Of a DNA stretch of 33,764 bases, positions 1-7,631 are shown one piece after another. This stretch comes from an uncultured Desulfocapsa sp. Its GTDB lineage: Bacteria > Desulfobacterota > Desulfobulbia > Desulfobulbales > Desulfocapsaceae. The stretch covers positions 1-33,764 of the forward strand of contig CAMZLK010000056.1 in NCBI GenBank assembly GCA_947311475.1. Reading direction: 5' to 3'. Position numbers and translations under genes: made by a program. The notes below the pieces were generated by a model. That model searched no databases and was not told the origin of the DNA. It saw nothing but the letters and a program-made list of their open reading frames with translations. Position 1 is the stretch's first letter. Every line of letters starts with the position of its first letter.

Positions 1-234
1 ACTGTTTTTGATATGAATTGTCCTGCTGTATACATTGTTGTTGGAGTTGTATTGTTTTTTTTGTAACTGCTCACAGGGCACCGCATCTATTCGCAGGCAG
101 GCTGGCGCAGCGTATAAGTCCTACGTAAGTCAGCGTGACTGCGAATAGATGCGGTGCCCTGTGAGCAGTTACAAAAAAAACAATACAACTCCAACAACAA
201 TGTATACAGCAGAACAATTCATATCAAAAACAGT
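1..234. repeat. Near-perfect 96-bp inverted repeat at window edge
   Basis: Positions 1-96 are the reverse complement of 139-234 with one mismatch (C22 against A213), around a 42-base spacer (97-138). The inner part, about 63-172, is a natural-looking palindrome beginning GTAACTGCTCACAG and ending CTGTGAGCAGTTAC. A diverged relative lies near 33430-33495. The outer part includes the first codons of dctQ, so that coding sequence is also present inverted at positions 1-35. The repeat may continue left of the window. It is either a real inverted duplication or an assembly that folded back through the natural palindrome. Confidence 0.9.
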
Positions 235-703
235 GGATATTGTGGGGAAAATAATCTCTTTCCTTCTTTTCCTTATGGTGCTGAACGTCTCCTACGACGT
301 GATGATGCGATACCTTTTTCATAATTCATCCGTAGGAATGCAGGAGATGGAGTGGCACCTCTTTGCCATTGTCTTCCTGTTTGGCATTGGTATTGCTTTA
401 AAGGAAGAGGGGCATGTTCGTGTTGATTTCCTTTTTGATAATTTTTCCGTACGTAAAAAAGCCGTTATTAATATTTTAGGAACACTGTTTTTTTTACTGC
501 CCTTCGCATTGCTCATCCTTACTGGTTCCTTTGAATTTGTAAAAGATGCCTATATTACACAGGAAATATCAGAAGATCCAGGTGGCCTCTATTATCGCTG
601 GCTCATTAAAGGCATGATCCCCCTCTCATTTATGTTTTTATCCTTTAGCGCTGTTGGATATATCCTCCAAAATATCCGTTTATATAAGGAGACTCCCCGA
701 TGA
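200..703 (+). CDS. dctQ: TRAP transporter small permease (DctQ family)
   Basis: Small membrane subunit of a tripartite ATP-independent periplasmic transporter, which pairs with the large permease to import organic acids or similar anions captured by a periplasmic binding protein. The 167-residue product has four hydrophobic segments, starting near residues 17-37, and the family-typical pattern of a YDVMMRYLF stretch, a WHLFAIVFLFGIG helix and KEEGHVRVD. I chose ATG 200 rather than ATG 149 because the 149 start adds residues that lie inside the palindromic repeat and are not family-like. There is no good ribosome binding site before 200. The stop overlaps the dctM start (ATGA). The binding protein gene (dctP) is not in the window. 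The substrate cannot be read from the sequence. Confidence 0.88.
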   Translation: MYTAEQFISKTVDIVGKIISFLLFLMVLNVSYDVMMRYLFHNSSVGMQEMEWHLFAIVFLFGIGIALKEEGHVRVDFLFDNFSVRKKAVINILGTLFFLLPFALLILTGSFEFVKDAYITQEISEDPGGLYYRWLIKGMIPLSFMFLSFSAVGYILQNIRLYKETPR

Positions 704-2031
704 CCGGTATTATCATGTTTTTTGCAGCCCTTCTTCTGCTGGTTGTCGGCTATCCTGTTGCATTCAGCTTTGGCGCTGTTGCCATGTTATTTGGTGCCAT
801 TGCTGCCGTTATAGAACTTTTGCCGGATCCAAGTCTTGCAGGAATATCTGAAGAATTTTTCCTCATGTTTTCCATGATGCCCTTTCGTATTTACTCCATC
901 ATGAACAACACCATCCTCATGGCAGTACCACTTTTTATTCTCATGGGGATTGTCCTTCAAAAATCAGGTCTCGCTGAACGTTTACTCGAATCCATGGGAC
1001 TTTTATTTGGTAAAGTTCGTGGTGGTGTTGCGATCAGTACCATGCTTGTCGGCACACTACTTGCTGCATCAACTGGTGTAGTTGGAGCGTCTGTTGTGGC
1101 GATGGGCGTGATTTCTCTTCCGGTAATGCTAAAATACAACTACTCAAAAAAACTTGCCACCGGCACCATTTGTGCGGCTGGAACACTTGGACAGATTATT
1201 CCGCCATCAATTGTCCTCATTATTCTTGGAGATGTTTTTCAACTCCCTGTGGGGGATCTTTTTAAGGCAGCCCTGATGCCTGGCCTTGTCCTTGTCGGTT
1301 GTTACATTCTGTATATTTTAATTAGTTCCTTTTTAATTCCTGAAAATGCTCCCGTTGTCACCGTTGCAGAAAGTGAGAAAAAAGGAATGATTTTAAATGC
1401 CCTCTTTGCAATTATCCCCCCGATGGCACTTATCATCATGGTTCTTGGCTCTATTTTTGCTGGTATTGCAACCCCAACGGAATCTGCTTCGGTGGGTGCC
1501 CTTGGCGCAATGGTTCTTGCCGGTATGTATAGAAAGTTAAACTGGAACATCATTCTGGGGTCATGTCAGGAAACTGTTAAGATCACAGCAATGGTTTTTG
1601 CAATTCTTATTGGTGCAACAGCCTTTTCCATGGTCTTTGTCTATACAGGAGCCGATACCATCGTGGAGAGTTTCATGATGGCTTTGCCAGGCGAAAAATG
1701 GGGTTTTTTAATCCTTTCAATGCTTGCTATTATGCTTCTTGGCTTTTTTATCGATTTTATTGAAATTTCCTATATCGTTGTACCGATACTGCTCCCCATT
1801 GCCGAAAACATTGGTATTAACCCCATGTGGTTTGCAATCCTAATTGCCATGAATCTACAAACATCTTTTTTAACGCCCCCGTTTGGATTTTCTTTATTCT
1901 ACTTAAAGGGTGTTTGTCCGCCTGAAATACGGACAACAGATATCTACAAAGGGGTTATGCCCTTTATTCTTATTCAGCTGGCAGTTCTCATTTCTATTGT
2001 ACTGCTACCAGGGGTATATGGTTTCAAATAA
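700..2031 (+). CDS. dctM: TRAP transporter large permease (DctM family)
   Basis: Large, transport-catalysing membrane subunit of the same TRAP system. The 443-residue length is normal for the family, and it is hydrophobic throughout with about a dozen membrane segments. Family-like stretches are visible: VPLFILMGIVLQ near residues 75-86, the G/A/S-rich STMLVGTLLAASTGVVGAS region, GTLGQIIPPSI, and TPTESASVGALGA. A well-placed AAGGAG precedes ATG 700, and the gene overlaps dctQ by four bases, so the two are translationally coupled. Downstream the next gene points the other way, and repeat element D with its stem potential lies between them. Confidence 0.93.
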   Translation: MTGIIMFFAALLLLVVGYPVAFSFGAVAMLFGAIAAVIELLPDPSLAGISEEFFLMFSMMPFRIYSIMNNTILMAVPLFILMGIVLQKSGLAERLLESMGLLFGKVRGGVAISTMLVGTLLAASTGVVGASVVAMGVISLPVMLKYNYSKKLATGTICAAGTLGQIIPPSIVLIILGDVFQLPVGDLFKAALMPGLVLVGCYILYILISSFLIPENAPVVTVAESEKKGMILNALFAIIPPMALIIMVLGSIFAGIATPTESASVGALGAMVLAGMYRKLNWNIILGSCQETVKITAMVFAILIGATAFSMVFVYTGADTIVESFMMALPGEKWGFLILSMLAIMLLGFFIDFIEISYIVVPILLPIAENIGINPMWFAILIAMNLQTSFLTPPFGFSLFYLKGVCPPEIRTTDIYKGVMPFILIQLAVLISIVLLPGVYGFK

Positions 2032-2096
2032 TTTATAAAAATCGACAAACAGCACACCTATCCACGTGTATACGGTCAGTTGTTCTTAAATGATAA

Positions 2097-2234
2097 GAGC
2101 TTGTCCGAGAATAGGCATTTTTGTCAAAATCGAAGAATTTTAAAAAAAAAGCACTGCCATATAGGAGATATTGCGAGCATTATTTTTTATCAATTCTGAA
2201 GAGTTTGGGCAAAAGGGCACTCCTGGACAAACTC
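2097..2234. repeat. Imperfect inverted-repeat element D
   Basis: About 138 bases bounded by GAGCTTGTCCGAGAATAGG on the left and the inverse of GAGTTTGTCCAGGAGTGCCC on the right. The inverted similarity continues inwards to AGAATT. It has no coding capacity and sits between two convergent genes, touching the stop codon of darP. It looks like a non-autonomous MITE-like element or a folded 3' structure. Only one copy is visible here. Confidence 0.6.
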
Positions 2235-2788
2235 TAGCCCTGTGAACCCTTTTGCAAACGATCTTTCTGATCAACAGCCGCTTTCATTATCCTGAAAAGT
2301 TCACGATAATGAAATTTATTGTGGGTCGTGATATACTGGTGGATAACTGAACGTAATTCTTTTTCTTTAAGATTCGGATAATTTTCTATAATCTCGTCAA
2401 TTATATCACTCTTCCATGTGGGTTCAAATGGAACCTGCATGGATTGACATTCCTGACTCACTTCCATAGCCTCATTAATAAGAGTGTCACGCATCCGTTC
2501 TGCATAATGAAACTGTTTCTTTTCCTGCAACTTTGAACCTTTTTTATTACTAATAAAAAGATACATCTCATCAAGAGGGCCTTGGCGCAAGACCTTAGCC
2601 AGATATTTTATCTGACGATTCCTGGAGCCACCTTTGAGCCCGCGAGTTGCAAGAATTTCTTCATGAACAACTGCACCACCAGGAAATTTTTTCAATTCCT
2701 TATCTGAAAGATCAGCCACTTCTCGAGCCAATTCTTCCACTTGCTTATAGATACGTTTCATTTCTGATCTACTGATTAACTCTGCCAT
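2234..2788 (-). CDS. darP: DarP/YjgA-family ribosome-associated protein (DUF615)
   Basis: A 184-residue, highly charged cytoplasmic protein of the DUF615 family, whose E. coli member YjgA/DarP associates with late 50S ribosomal precursors. The N-terminal part has the family pattern SRSEMKRIYKQVEELAREV, then LSDKELKKFP, EEI and the RNRQIKYLAKVLRQ block, and a C-terminal helical region (YPNLKEKELRSVIHQY). The length matches the family. The start is supported by AGGAAAC five bases before the ATG. It is probably monocistronic: the neighbouring genes are on the other strand, and repeats flank it on both sides. The assignment is by remembered similarity. Confidence 0.85.
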   Translation of the reverse strand: MAELISRSEMKRIYKQVEELAREVADLSDKELKKFPGGAVVHEEILATRGLKGGSRNRQIKYLAKVLRQGPLDEMYLFISNKKGSKLQEKKQFHYAERMRDTLINEAMEVSQECQSMQVPFEPTWKSDIIDEIIENYPNLKEKELRSVIHQYITTHNKFHYRELFRIMKAAVDQKDRLQKGSQG

Positions 2789-3018
2789 ATTGTTTCCTGC
2801 TAATTTTTATTACACTTGTATGCCCGATGAAAATTCCATATGAAATTACTTTTTATGAGATTGTTACACAAGAAAATACTTACCCAATCACCTATCCTGG
2901 TGTGCACCAATTATTATCATGACGTAAAGAGCAGTACACTCCATAGCCAAAACGCTCCATCTTGTATGGTCTGTTCCATTGTAATGTACTCATGCGGGTA
3001 AACTGCAAGCAAGTGTTT

Positions 3019-3163
3019 ACTTACTCCTGAAAAACTGTAATAAAAAACAGGTAGCGAAAACTCCGAGAAAATCAAAAGTGTTTCAAACTCAAATTATTAG
3101 CATAAGCAACAGATCGCGAACGAAGAGAGACCTTCGAGGCACTTACTTGCGGTTTATCCGCGT
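3019..3163 (+). repeat. Family A intergenic repeat, copy A1
   Basis: Begins TTACTCCTGAAAAACTGTAA and ends with a small hairpin-like core, CTTGCGGTTTATCCGCG. Near-identical copies lie at 26433-26574 (inverted) and 30231-30366. This copy contains about 19 extra bases (ACAGGTAGCGAAAACTCCG) that pair with a sequence further downstream, making it part of the larger palindrome 3031-3268. Confidence 0.85.
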
Positions 3164-3268
3164 AAGAAGGTCTCTCTTCATTCGTTATCAGTTGCATTCG
3201 TAATATTTGGATAATATAGCAATCTCCTCTATTCTCCGAGTCTACACTACCTGTTTTTTATTGCTGGA
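3031..3268. repeat. Large nested palindrome around family A copy
   Basis: Outer arms AATAAAAAACAGGTAG (from about 3039) and CTACCTGTTTTTTATT (to about 3263) are complementary. Inside them CTCCGAGAA pairs with TTCTCCGAG, and the inner arms from GCAACAGAT to AGAGAGACCTT (3106-3133) pair with AAGGTCTCTCTTC...ATCAGTTGC (3167-3195). The centre is a third hairpin, CTTACTTGCGG against CCGCGTAAG. The structure spans about 240 bases and encodes nothing obvious. Confidence 0.8.
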
Positions 3269-3441
3269 ATTATGGAATAAACCACTAAGAATGTAACATT
3301 ATTTTTCTACGAAACGATATCTTAACCAACTATCCACCTGTATTGGCGTGCGTTTTTCATTTTCAAAGAATAGTTCCTATTATACCAATATTTTAAACTC
3401 TTTTATAAAAACTTCGTCCAAAACAACTTTACGTTTTTCCT

Positions 3442-3470
3442 TGACTATAGATACATTTTGTGACATAAAG
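3442..3470 (+). promoter_or_regulatory. Possible sigma70-type promoter of the hydrolase gene
   Basis: TTGACT followed after 17 bases by CATAAA, about 105 bases upstream of the hydrolase ATG. The -35 hexamer is good and the -10 is weak (4 of 6). An 11-base CTGATTATCAG palindrome lies between it and the gene at 3526-3536 and could be an operator. Seen only as sequence matches. Confidence 0.3.
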
Positions 3471-3574
3471 GTGACTTCAGATAACGCAAAGTGGTGATGT
3501 ATCTTCTTTATATACACTTTTGATACTGATTATCAGCAAAAAGTGGGAAGAACTGAAAAGCGGAGAACAACAAT

Positions 3575-3940
3575 ATGACATTTCTAGAAGGACTACTCTG
3601 GTTAACCTTGAACGTTTACCATGAAGCTCGGTCAGAGCCGGAAATTGGTCAGGTAGCAGTTGCTCATGTCACCCTCAATCGTGCAGCAAAAAGAGAACTC
3701 AGCATCAAGAACGTTGTCACACAACCAGCGCAGTTCAGCTGGATTGATCAAAAAAGCTCCTATATCCCTGAAGATCCCCAGGCATTCTTTGAATGCATGA
3801 AATCAGTTTATATCGCGCTTAATACTGCAGATTTCACTGCCGGCGCGACCTACTACCATTTAGATAATATCGAACCGTACTGGGCGTCGGAATATACATT
3901 TGTAGACCAATACGGCAGGCATAAGTTCTATAAACAGTAA
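3575..3940 (+). CDS. SleB-like cell wall hydrolase (Hydrolase_2 domain)
   Basis: A 121-residue protein consisting almost entirely of the catalytic domain of the SleB/CwlJ family, whose characterised members are lytic enzymes cutting the glycan strands of peptidoglycan. The motif YHEARSEPEIGQVAVAHVTL (residues 15-34) holds the expected catalytic glutamate, Glu17, followed by LNR, QFSW, and ATYYHLDNIEPYWA. No signal peptide is visible: the domain starts within the first ten residues. It may therefore be exported by other means, act after lysis, or descend from a phage enzyme. GGAG precedes the ATG. It is a lone gene followed by a strong terminator. Confidence 0.85.
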   Translation: MTFLEGLLWLTLNVYHEARSEPEIGQVAVAHVTLNRAAKRELSIKNVVTQPAQFSWIDQKSSYIPEDPQAFFECMKSVYIALNTADFTAGATYYHLDNIEPYWASEYTFVDQYGRHKFYKQ

Positions 3941-3959
3941 ATTGTAAAATTAGAATACC

Positions 3960-4001
3960 CAAAAAAAGGCCTCGGAGTTTTCTCCATCGGCCTTTTTTTT
4001 T
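3960..4001 (+). terminator. Strong intrinsic terminator after hydrolase gene
   Basis: A run of A and GGCC pairs with GGCC and a long T run, with an inner GGAG/CTCC stem closed by TTTT. The T tract is nine or more bases long. The symmetry with A's before and T's after would let it work in both directions. Confidence 0.85.
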
Positions 4002-4075
4002 GTGCCTTACTCCATAATTCCTGCAATAAAAAAACAAGAATATGTGAGAGTAAATACTATCAAACCGTTATGATT

Positions 4076-4185
4076 GATGGCGTCGTAAAAACTCTTCACC
4101 TGCTTCATTACTGCACTTTTTGTTTAATTACGACGTACCTTAGTACGCCAAAATCAAACAAAAAATATGCGCCTCGCATCTGAAT
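4076..4185 (+). repeat. Family B palindromic repeat, copy B1 (right end diverged)
   Basis: Begins GATGGCGTCGTAAAAACTC and contains the internal palindrome in which TTTTTGTTTAATTACG pairs with CAAAATCAAACAAAAAAT around a TACCTTAGTACG centre, then the GCGCCTCGCATCTGAA signature. Copies B2 (20925-21087) and B3 (32320-32465) share the same order. The terminal inverted repeat expected on the right is not recognisable here. Confidence 0.8.
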
Positions 4186-4251
4186 GTGATTGAAGATCGA
4201 ACAAAGATGACCTGAAGATGAGATACGAGATGTTCAAGTTATTTCCGAACG

Positions 4252-4279
4252 GCTCCTTACTTGCAGTTTATCTGCGTTA
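4252..4279 (+). repeat. Family A core fragment
   Basis: CCTTACTTGCAGTTTATCTGCG matches the end of the family A element (hairpin core) with two changes that keep it self-complementary (GCAG/CTGC instead of GCGG/CCGC). Compensatory change suggests the small hairpin itself matters. It lies just downstream of the pan operon on the minus strand. Confidence 0.6.
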
Positions 4280-4298
4280 GCAATACATACTACGTTTT

Positions 4299-5507
4299 TT
4301 ATACCAGTTGTGCGGCAGCTTTTTGTAATGCCTGACACATTTTTTCCAGCTGTTCATCGCTCATCTTTATGGAAACGGGATATACAAGGGTTCTTGACAT
4401 AATATCTGCTGATTGCGGCAGCACATCAGGGTCATAAATAACCCTGCGTTTCCCCCCGGGTTCCGCGAAGGGATAGCCTGAAGAAGTTAATGTGGAACCA
4501 TTGATAAGATGCTCCCAACTTGGATAAAAGTGCCAACTGTTTTCACTGAAATTTATGGCTCCCACTCCTGCATCACCAAGAATATCATTCACTGCCTGAC
4601 ACTGCTCACTGTTTTTCATTATAAATGCAAAAAAAGTGGCAGTATCCCCTTCTTCGTCAACCAGGCTTCTGAATGTAACACCGGGTATTGCAGAAGCTGC
4701 TTCCCTCAGTTTTTTCTTGTGTGCTTTCTGAGCCCTTATCATGGAATCGAGCTTTGCAAGTTGTGCAATCCCCATGGCACCCTGAAGCTCCATCATTCTA
4801 TAGTTAAACCCTATAAAGCTTCGCCCTTCTCCACCTCGTCCGCCCGGGTTTACTGCATGATCATGCCCATGATCGTGATACTCAGACATATTTTGCCACA
4901 TTTTTTCATCATTGGTGATAATCATCCCTCCTTCCCCTGTGGTCATTGTTTTCACAGAATCAAAAGAGAATGTACCGCAATCGCCAAAGGTTCCTAGATG
5001 CTTCCCTCTTATGCGGCCACCTGCAGCCTGAGCAGTATCTTCAAGTACTGGAATATTATACTCAGCAGCGATTGCAACAATTTCTTCTATGCGAGCCATG
5101 GCGCCAAGCATATGAACAGGAATGATGCAGCGTGTCTTGTCGGTGATCTTCTTTTTCAGATCTGCGGGATCCATATTCAAGGTCTCATCTACTTCAGTAA
5201 AGACCGGAATGGCACCAATATCGAGAATAGCCTCCCAGGTCGCAACAAATGTAAACCCCTGGGTAATTACTTCATCCCCTGGGCCAATGCCCATGGCAGC
5301 CATGGCAACCTTTAACGCTGCAGTACCGGATGTTACGGCCTGAGCACATTTTGCACCGCAATAATTTGCAAAGTTTTTTTCAAACTCAAGAACTTTGAAT
5401 ACATTATTCCGCTGATCACCAAATTCATAGCGGAACAGAATACCTGTTTCAAGGACGTCATTAATTTCTTTCCTTTCTTCATCACCAAAGACTTCAAATC
5501 CGGGCAT
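4299..5507 (-). CDS. DegT/DnrJ/EryC1/StrS aminotransferase, KdnA-like
   Basis: PLP-dependent aminotransferase of the sugar-aminotransferase superfamily, 402 residues (normal). The Schiff-base lysine is Lys186 in FSFDSVKTMTTGEGG, and the pyridine-binding aspartate is Asp157 in VLEDTAQAAGG. TSGTAALKVA (60-69) is the phosphate-binding start. The opening MPGFEVFG, the YHDHGHDH stretch, GFNYRMMELQGA and the late WHFYPSWEHL recall KdnA, which makes 8-amino-Kdo in Shewanella; that is memory-based similarity. No KdnB dehydrogenase gene is nearby. The gene is last in the pan operon, 19 bases after panD, with GGAG before its ATG. Superfamily assignment is secure; the substrate is not. Confidence 0.85.
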   Translation of the reverse strand: MPGFEVFGDEERKEINDVLETGILFRYEFGDQRNNVFKVLEFEKNFANYCGAKCAQAVTSGTAALKVAMAAMGIGPGDEVITQGFTFVATWEAILDIGAIPVFTEVDETLNMDPADLKKKITDKTRCIIPVHMLGAMARIEEIVAIAAEYNIPVLEDTAQAAGGRIRGKHLGTFGDCGTFSFDSVKTMTTGEGGMIITNDEKMWQNMSEYHDHGHDHAVNPGGRGGEGRSFIGFNYRMMELQGAMGIAQLAKLDSMIRAQKAHKKKLREAASAIPGVTFRSLVDEEGDTATFFAFIMKNSEQCQAVNDILGDAGVGAINFSENSWHFYPSWEHLINGSTLTSSGYPFAEPGGKRRVIYDPDVLPQSADIMSRTLVYPVSIKMSDEQLEKMCQALQKAAAQLV

Positions 5508-5526
5508 ATCAGGACTCCTTCGAGAT

Positions 5527-5889
5527 TTATTTTGTGAGCATTTCTTTTATTCTATTGTTCTCATCAAGCAGGGCTATATTGGGATGATACTTTTCAAGAT
5601 CAACAGGCGCATAAAAACCAAATGTTACGATAATGATACGGTCGCCAATCATACCTTTTCGAGCAGCGGCACCATTGAGGCCTATGATACCGGAACCGGA
5701 TTTCCCTTCTATTGCATAGGTGTCAAAGCGTTCACCATTATTTATATTGTAGACCTTTACGCGTTCAAACGGGAGAATACCAACGGCATCGAGCAGTTTC
5801 TTATCAATGGTAAGGCTTCCCTCATAATTAAGATCAGCCTCTGTGATTGTGGCCTTATGTAATTTGGCCTTGAGCATTTGGCGCTGCAT
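5527..5889 (-). CDS. panD: Aspartate 1-decarboxylase
   Basis: Decarboxylates L-aspartate to beta-alanine for pantothenate and coenzyme A. It is made as a proenzyme that cuts itself between Gly24 and Ser25 to create the pyruvoyl cofactor. Both residues are present in ADLNYEGSLTID, and the conserved TYAI and NGAAARKGMIGDRIII stretches follow. The 120-residue length and MLKAKLHKATITEA opening match the family. It begins one base after panC stops, so the two substrate-supplying and condensing steps are co-expressed. The ORF ends LLDENNRIKEMLTK, slightly shorter than E. coli PanD but complete. Confidence 0.96.
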   Translation of the reverse strand: MQRQMLKAKLHKATITEADLNYEGSLTIDKKLLDAVGILPFERVKVYNINNGERFDTYAIEGKSGSGIIGLNGAAARKGMIGDRIIIVTFGFYAPVDLEKYHPNIALLDENNRIKEMLTK

Positions 5890-5890
5890 T

Positions 5891-6745
5891 TCAACTACCT
5901 ATTATTTGAGAATTATCTAATAATCGTATACGACTGTTAATTTTGACCGCTAAGAGCAGTATGGATTGGGAATTGACAACAGAACAGGGTTGCAGGCTGG
6001 TTTTATCAACCACCTCGATATAATCGATACCACATTCCCTGTGTTTCAGGATCTCATGCGCAACTGCATCTCGTATCTCCTGTACGGAAACTTCCTGCTT
6101 ATTCCGAGCGAGTTTTTGGGCTTGTTTAATTCCCTGGGACAATGAAAGAGCTGCTGCCATCTCATCAGCTTTGAGATAACTATTACGGGAACTCATGGCA
6201 AGTCCATTCTTTTCACGAACTATGGGGTGCCCAATTATTTCAATAGGAAAATCAAGATCCTGCACAAGTCGTCTGATTACCGCTAATTGCTGGAAGTCCT
6301 TTTCGCCAAAGACAGCGACATGGGGTAAGGTTTGGTTAAATAATTTACTGACAACAGTTGTTACACCATCAAAGTGGCCCGGTCTGTCACCACCGCATAA
6401 GCCGGATGTAAGCCCCCGTACATGGACATTGGTTGAGAATCCATTGGGATACATCAGCTTTGTATCGGGTGCATAGAGTAAATCAACACCAACCCCTTCG
6501 GCTAACACACAATCCCGATCCAGGTCATGGGGATAACTGTCCAGATCTTCATTGGGCCCAAATTGCAGGGGATTGACAAACAGGCTGACAATAACCTTGT
6601 CGACTCTTTTCCGAGCTTCTTTCATTAAAGCAAGGTGCCCTTCATGAAACCAACCCATGGTTGGAACCAATCCTACCCTCAAGCCTTTCCTGCGGTATGT
6701 AAGGGATAGTGCCTGAATATCAACGGCAGTTGAAACTACTTTCAT
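5891..6745 (-). CDS. panC: Pantothenate synthetase (pantoate--beta-alanine ligase)
   Basis: Joins pantoate and beta-alanine using ATP through a pantoyl-adenylate. The nucleotidyltransferase signature is present: TMGWFHEGH (29-37) with His34 and His37, FGEKDFQQL (146-154), and the KMSKS-like AMSSRNSYL (183-191). The length of 284 residues is normal. The start overlaps the stop of the upstream TPR gene as ATGA, and panD follows one base later. panB (ketopantoate hydroxymethyltransferase) and panE are not in the window. Confidence 0.97.
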   Translation of the reverse strand: MKVVSTAVDIQALSLTYRRKGLRVGLVPTMGWFHEGHLALMKEARKRVDKVIVSLFVNPLQFGPNEDLDSYPHDLDRDCVLAEGVGVDLLYAPDTKLMYPNGFSTNVHVRGLTSGLCGGDRPGHFDGVTTVVSKLFNQTLPHVAVFGEKDFQQLAVIRRLVQDLDFPIEIIGHPIVREKNGLAMSSRNSYLKADEMAAALSLSQGIKQAQKLARNKQEVSVQEIRDAVAHEILKHRECGIDYIEVVDKTSLQPCSVVNSQSILLLAVKINSRIRLLDNSQIIGS

Positions 6746-7437
6746 TTCTGAACGCGAAGTCTGGTTATCTTTTCCTGAATCATTCGGGTTAATCGTTCAT
6801 TCCGTTTTTCTCCAAGAAAACTTCCAAGATACTCTTCATAGGCAGCAAGCGCCTTTTGGTTTTGTCCCTGGGCTTCAAGCACTCTAGCCATTCCCAGAAA
6901 ACCTTCATCTTTATATCCATCTATGTCCTTAAGGGCTGAATATGTCATGGAAGCATCAGCATAATTCTTATCAGCTTCTTCAGCCTGAGCGATACCAAAG
7001 GTAAGCAATCCATACATGGGATTGGATTTTGAGATTTCTCCCTGAACCTTTGTGTAATGTTCCAGAGCCTTTTTGTAAACGCCCTCTTTCATTGCCATGT
7101 GCCCAAGCTCTACATTTGCCCAAAGTGCTGCGGGTGTTCCGGGATAATCGTCAATCACCTGTTGCAGTGCCTTCCCTTTTGATTCGCCGGTGGCATCCAT
7201 GGAGATAGAAAGACTGCTTGTGCTATCCTCAATGCGTTTAGTGTGATAGGATTTGTAAAGTGAACCAGTCACAACAACAACAACTATCAGGCTTCCTGTG
7301 ATTTGCAGGATTCTTTTATTTTTACGTACAAATTTAACAAAACCAGGTGGAAGGTTGAGTTGATCCAGTACGCCACTGGGCTCTATATAGGCATTCTCTG
7401 CAATCTGACTTGGATCAAAGGCACTCTGTTCACTCAT
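6742..7437 (-). CDS. YfgM-like membrane-anchored TPR protein
   Basis: A 231-residue protein with a cytoplasmic N-terminus, one membrane segment (about 43-60, ITGSLIVVVVVTGSLY) and a C-terminal periplasmic region of tetratricopeptide-like helix pairs (for example KALEHYTKVQGEI and KALAAYEEYLGS). This architecture resembles YfgM, an ancillary SecYEG-associated chaperone that in many proteobacteria sits beside bamB. Here it leads the pan operon and overlaps panC by four bases. No direct link to pantothenate is apparent, so the coupling may be only positional. GCAGGAGATCC provides a good ribosome binding site. Confidence 0.75.
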   Translation of the reverse strand: MSEQSAFDPSQIAENAYIEPSGVLDQLNLPPGFVKFVRKNKRILQITGSLIVVVVVTGSLYKSYHTKRIEDSTSSLSISMDATGESKGKALQQVIDDYPGTPAALWANVELGHMAMKEGVYKKALEHYTKVQGEISKSNPMYGLLTFGIAQAEEADKNYADASMTYSALKDIDGYKDEGFLGMARVLEAQGQNQKALAAYEEYLGSFLGEKRNERLTRMIQEKITRLRVQK

Positions 7438-7631
7438 TGGATCTCCTGCTTTTTCTCTTTACTTTTTTCGAAAAACTTATACCAATACCACATATTCGTA
7501 TCCGCAGATTTTATCTCTCTGCTAAATCATTTATAAAAACACTGTAATCTACCCTATCCAATCGACCATGTCTATTATCAAAGCTCTTTCCAGCTCTTTT
7601 TCATTATATTCCCTGTTGCAGGATTTTCACC

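Larger units (their letters stand above)
2789..3574. other. 786-bp intergenic region dominated by repeats
   Basis: No credible gene was found here. The stretch carries an inverted partial copy of the family A core at about 2991-3014, a full family A copy from 3019, and a large nested palindrome to 3268. The last 300 bases are AT-rich and hold a possible promoter for the hydrolase gene at 3575. Confidence 0.7.

Noticed and set aside
149..199. Upstream ATG 149 as start of dctQ
   Set aside because: The added 17 residues are encoded by the family C palindrome and do not resemble DctQ N-termini; ATG 200 gives the normal length.
3019..3268. CRISPR array
   Set aside because: The repeats are palindromic single units with complementary arms, not regularly spaced direct repeats with unique spacers, and no cas gene is in the window.
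4509..5343. Long plus-strand frames opposite the aminotransferase gene
   Set aside because: They are shadows of the minus-strand coding sequence, which has full family motifs; the opposite frames have none.
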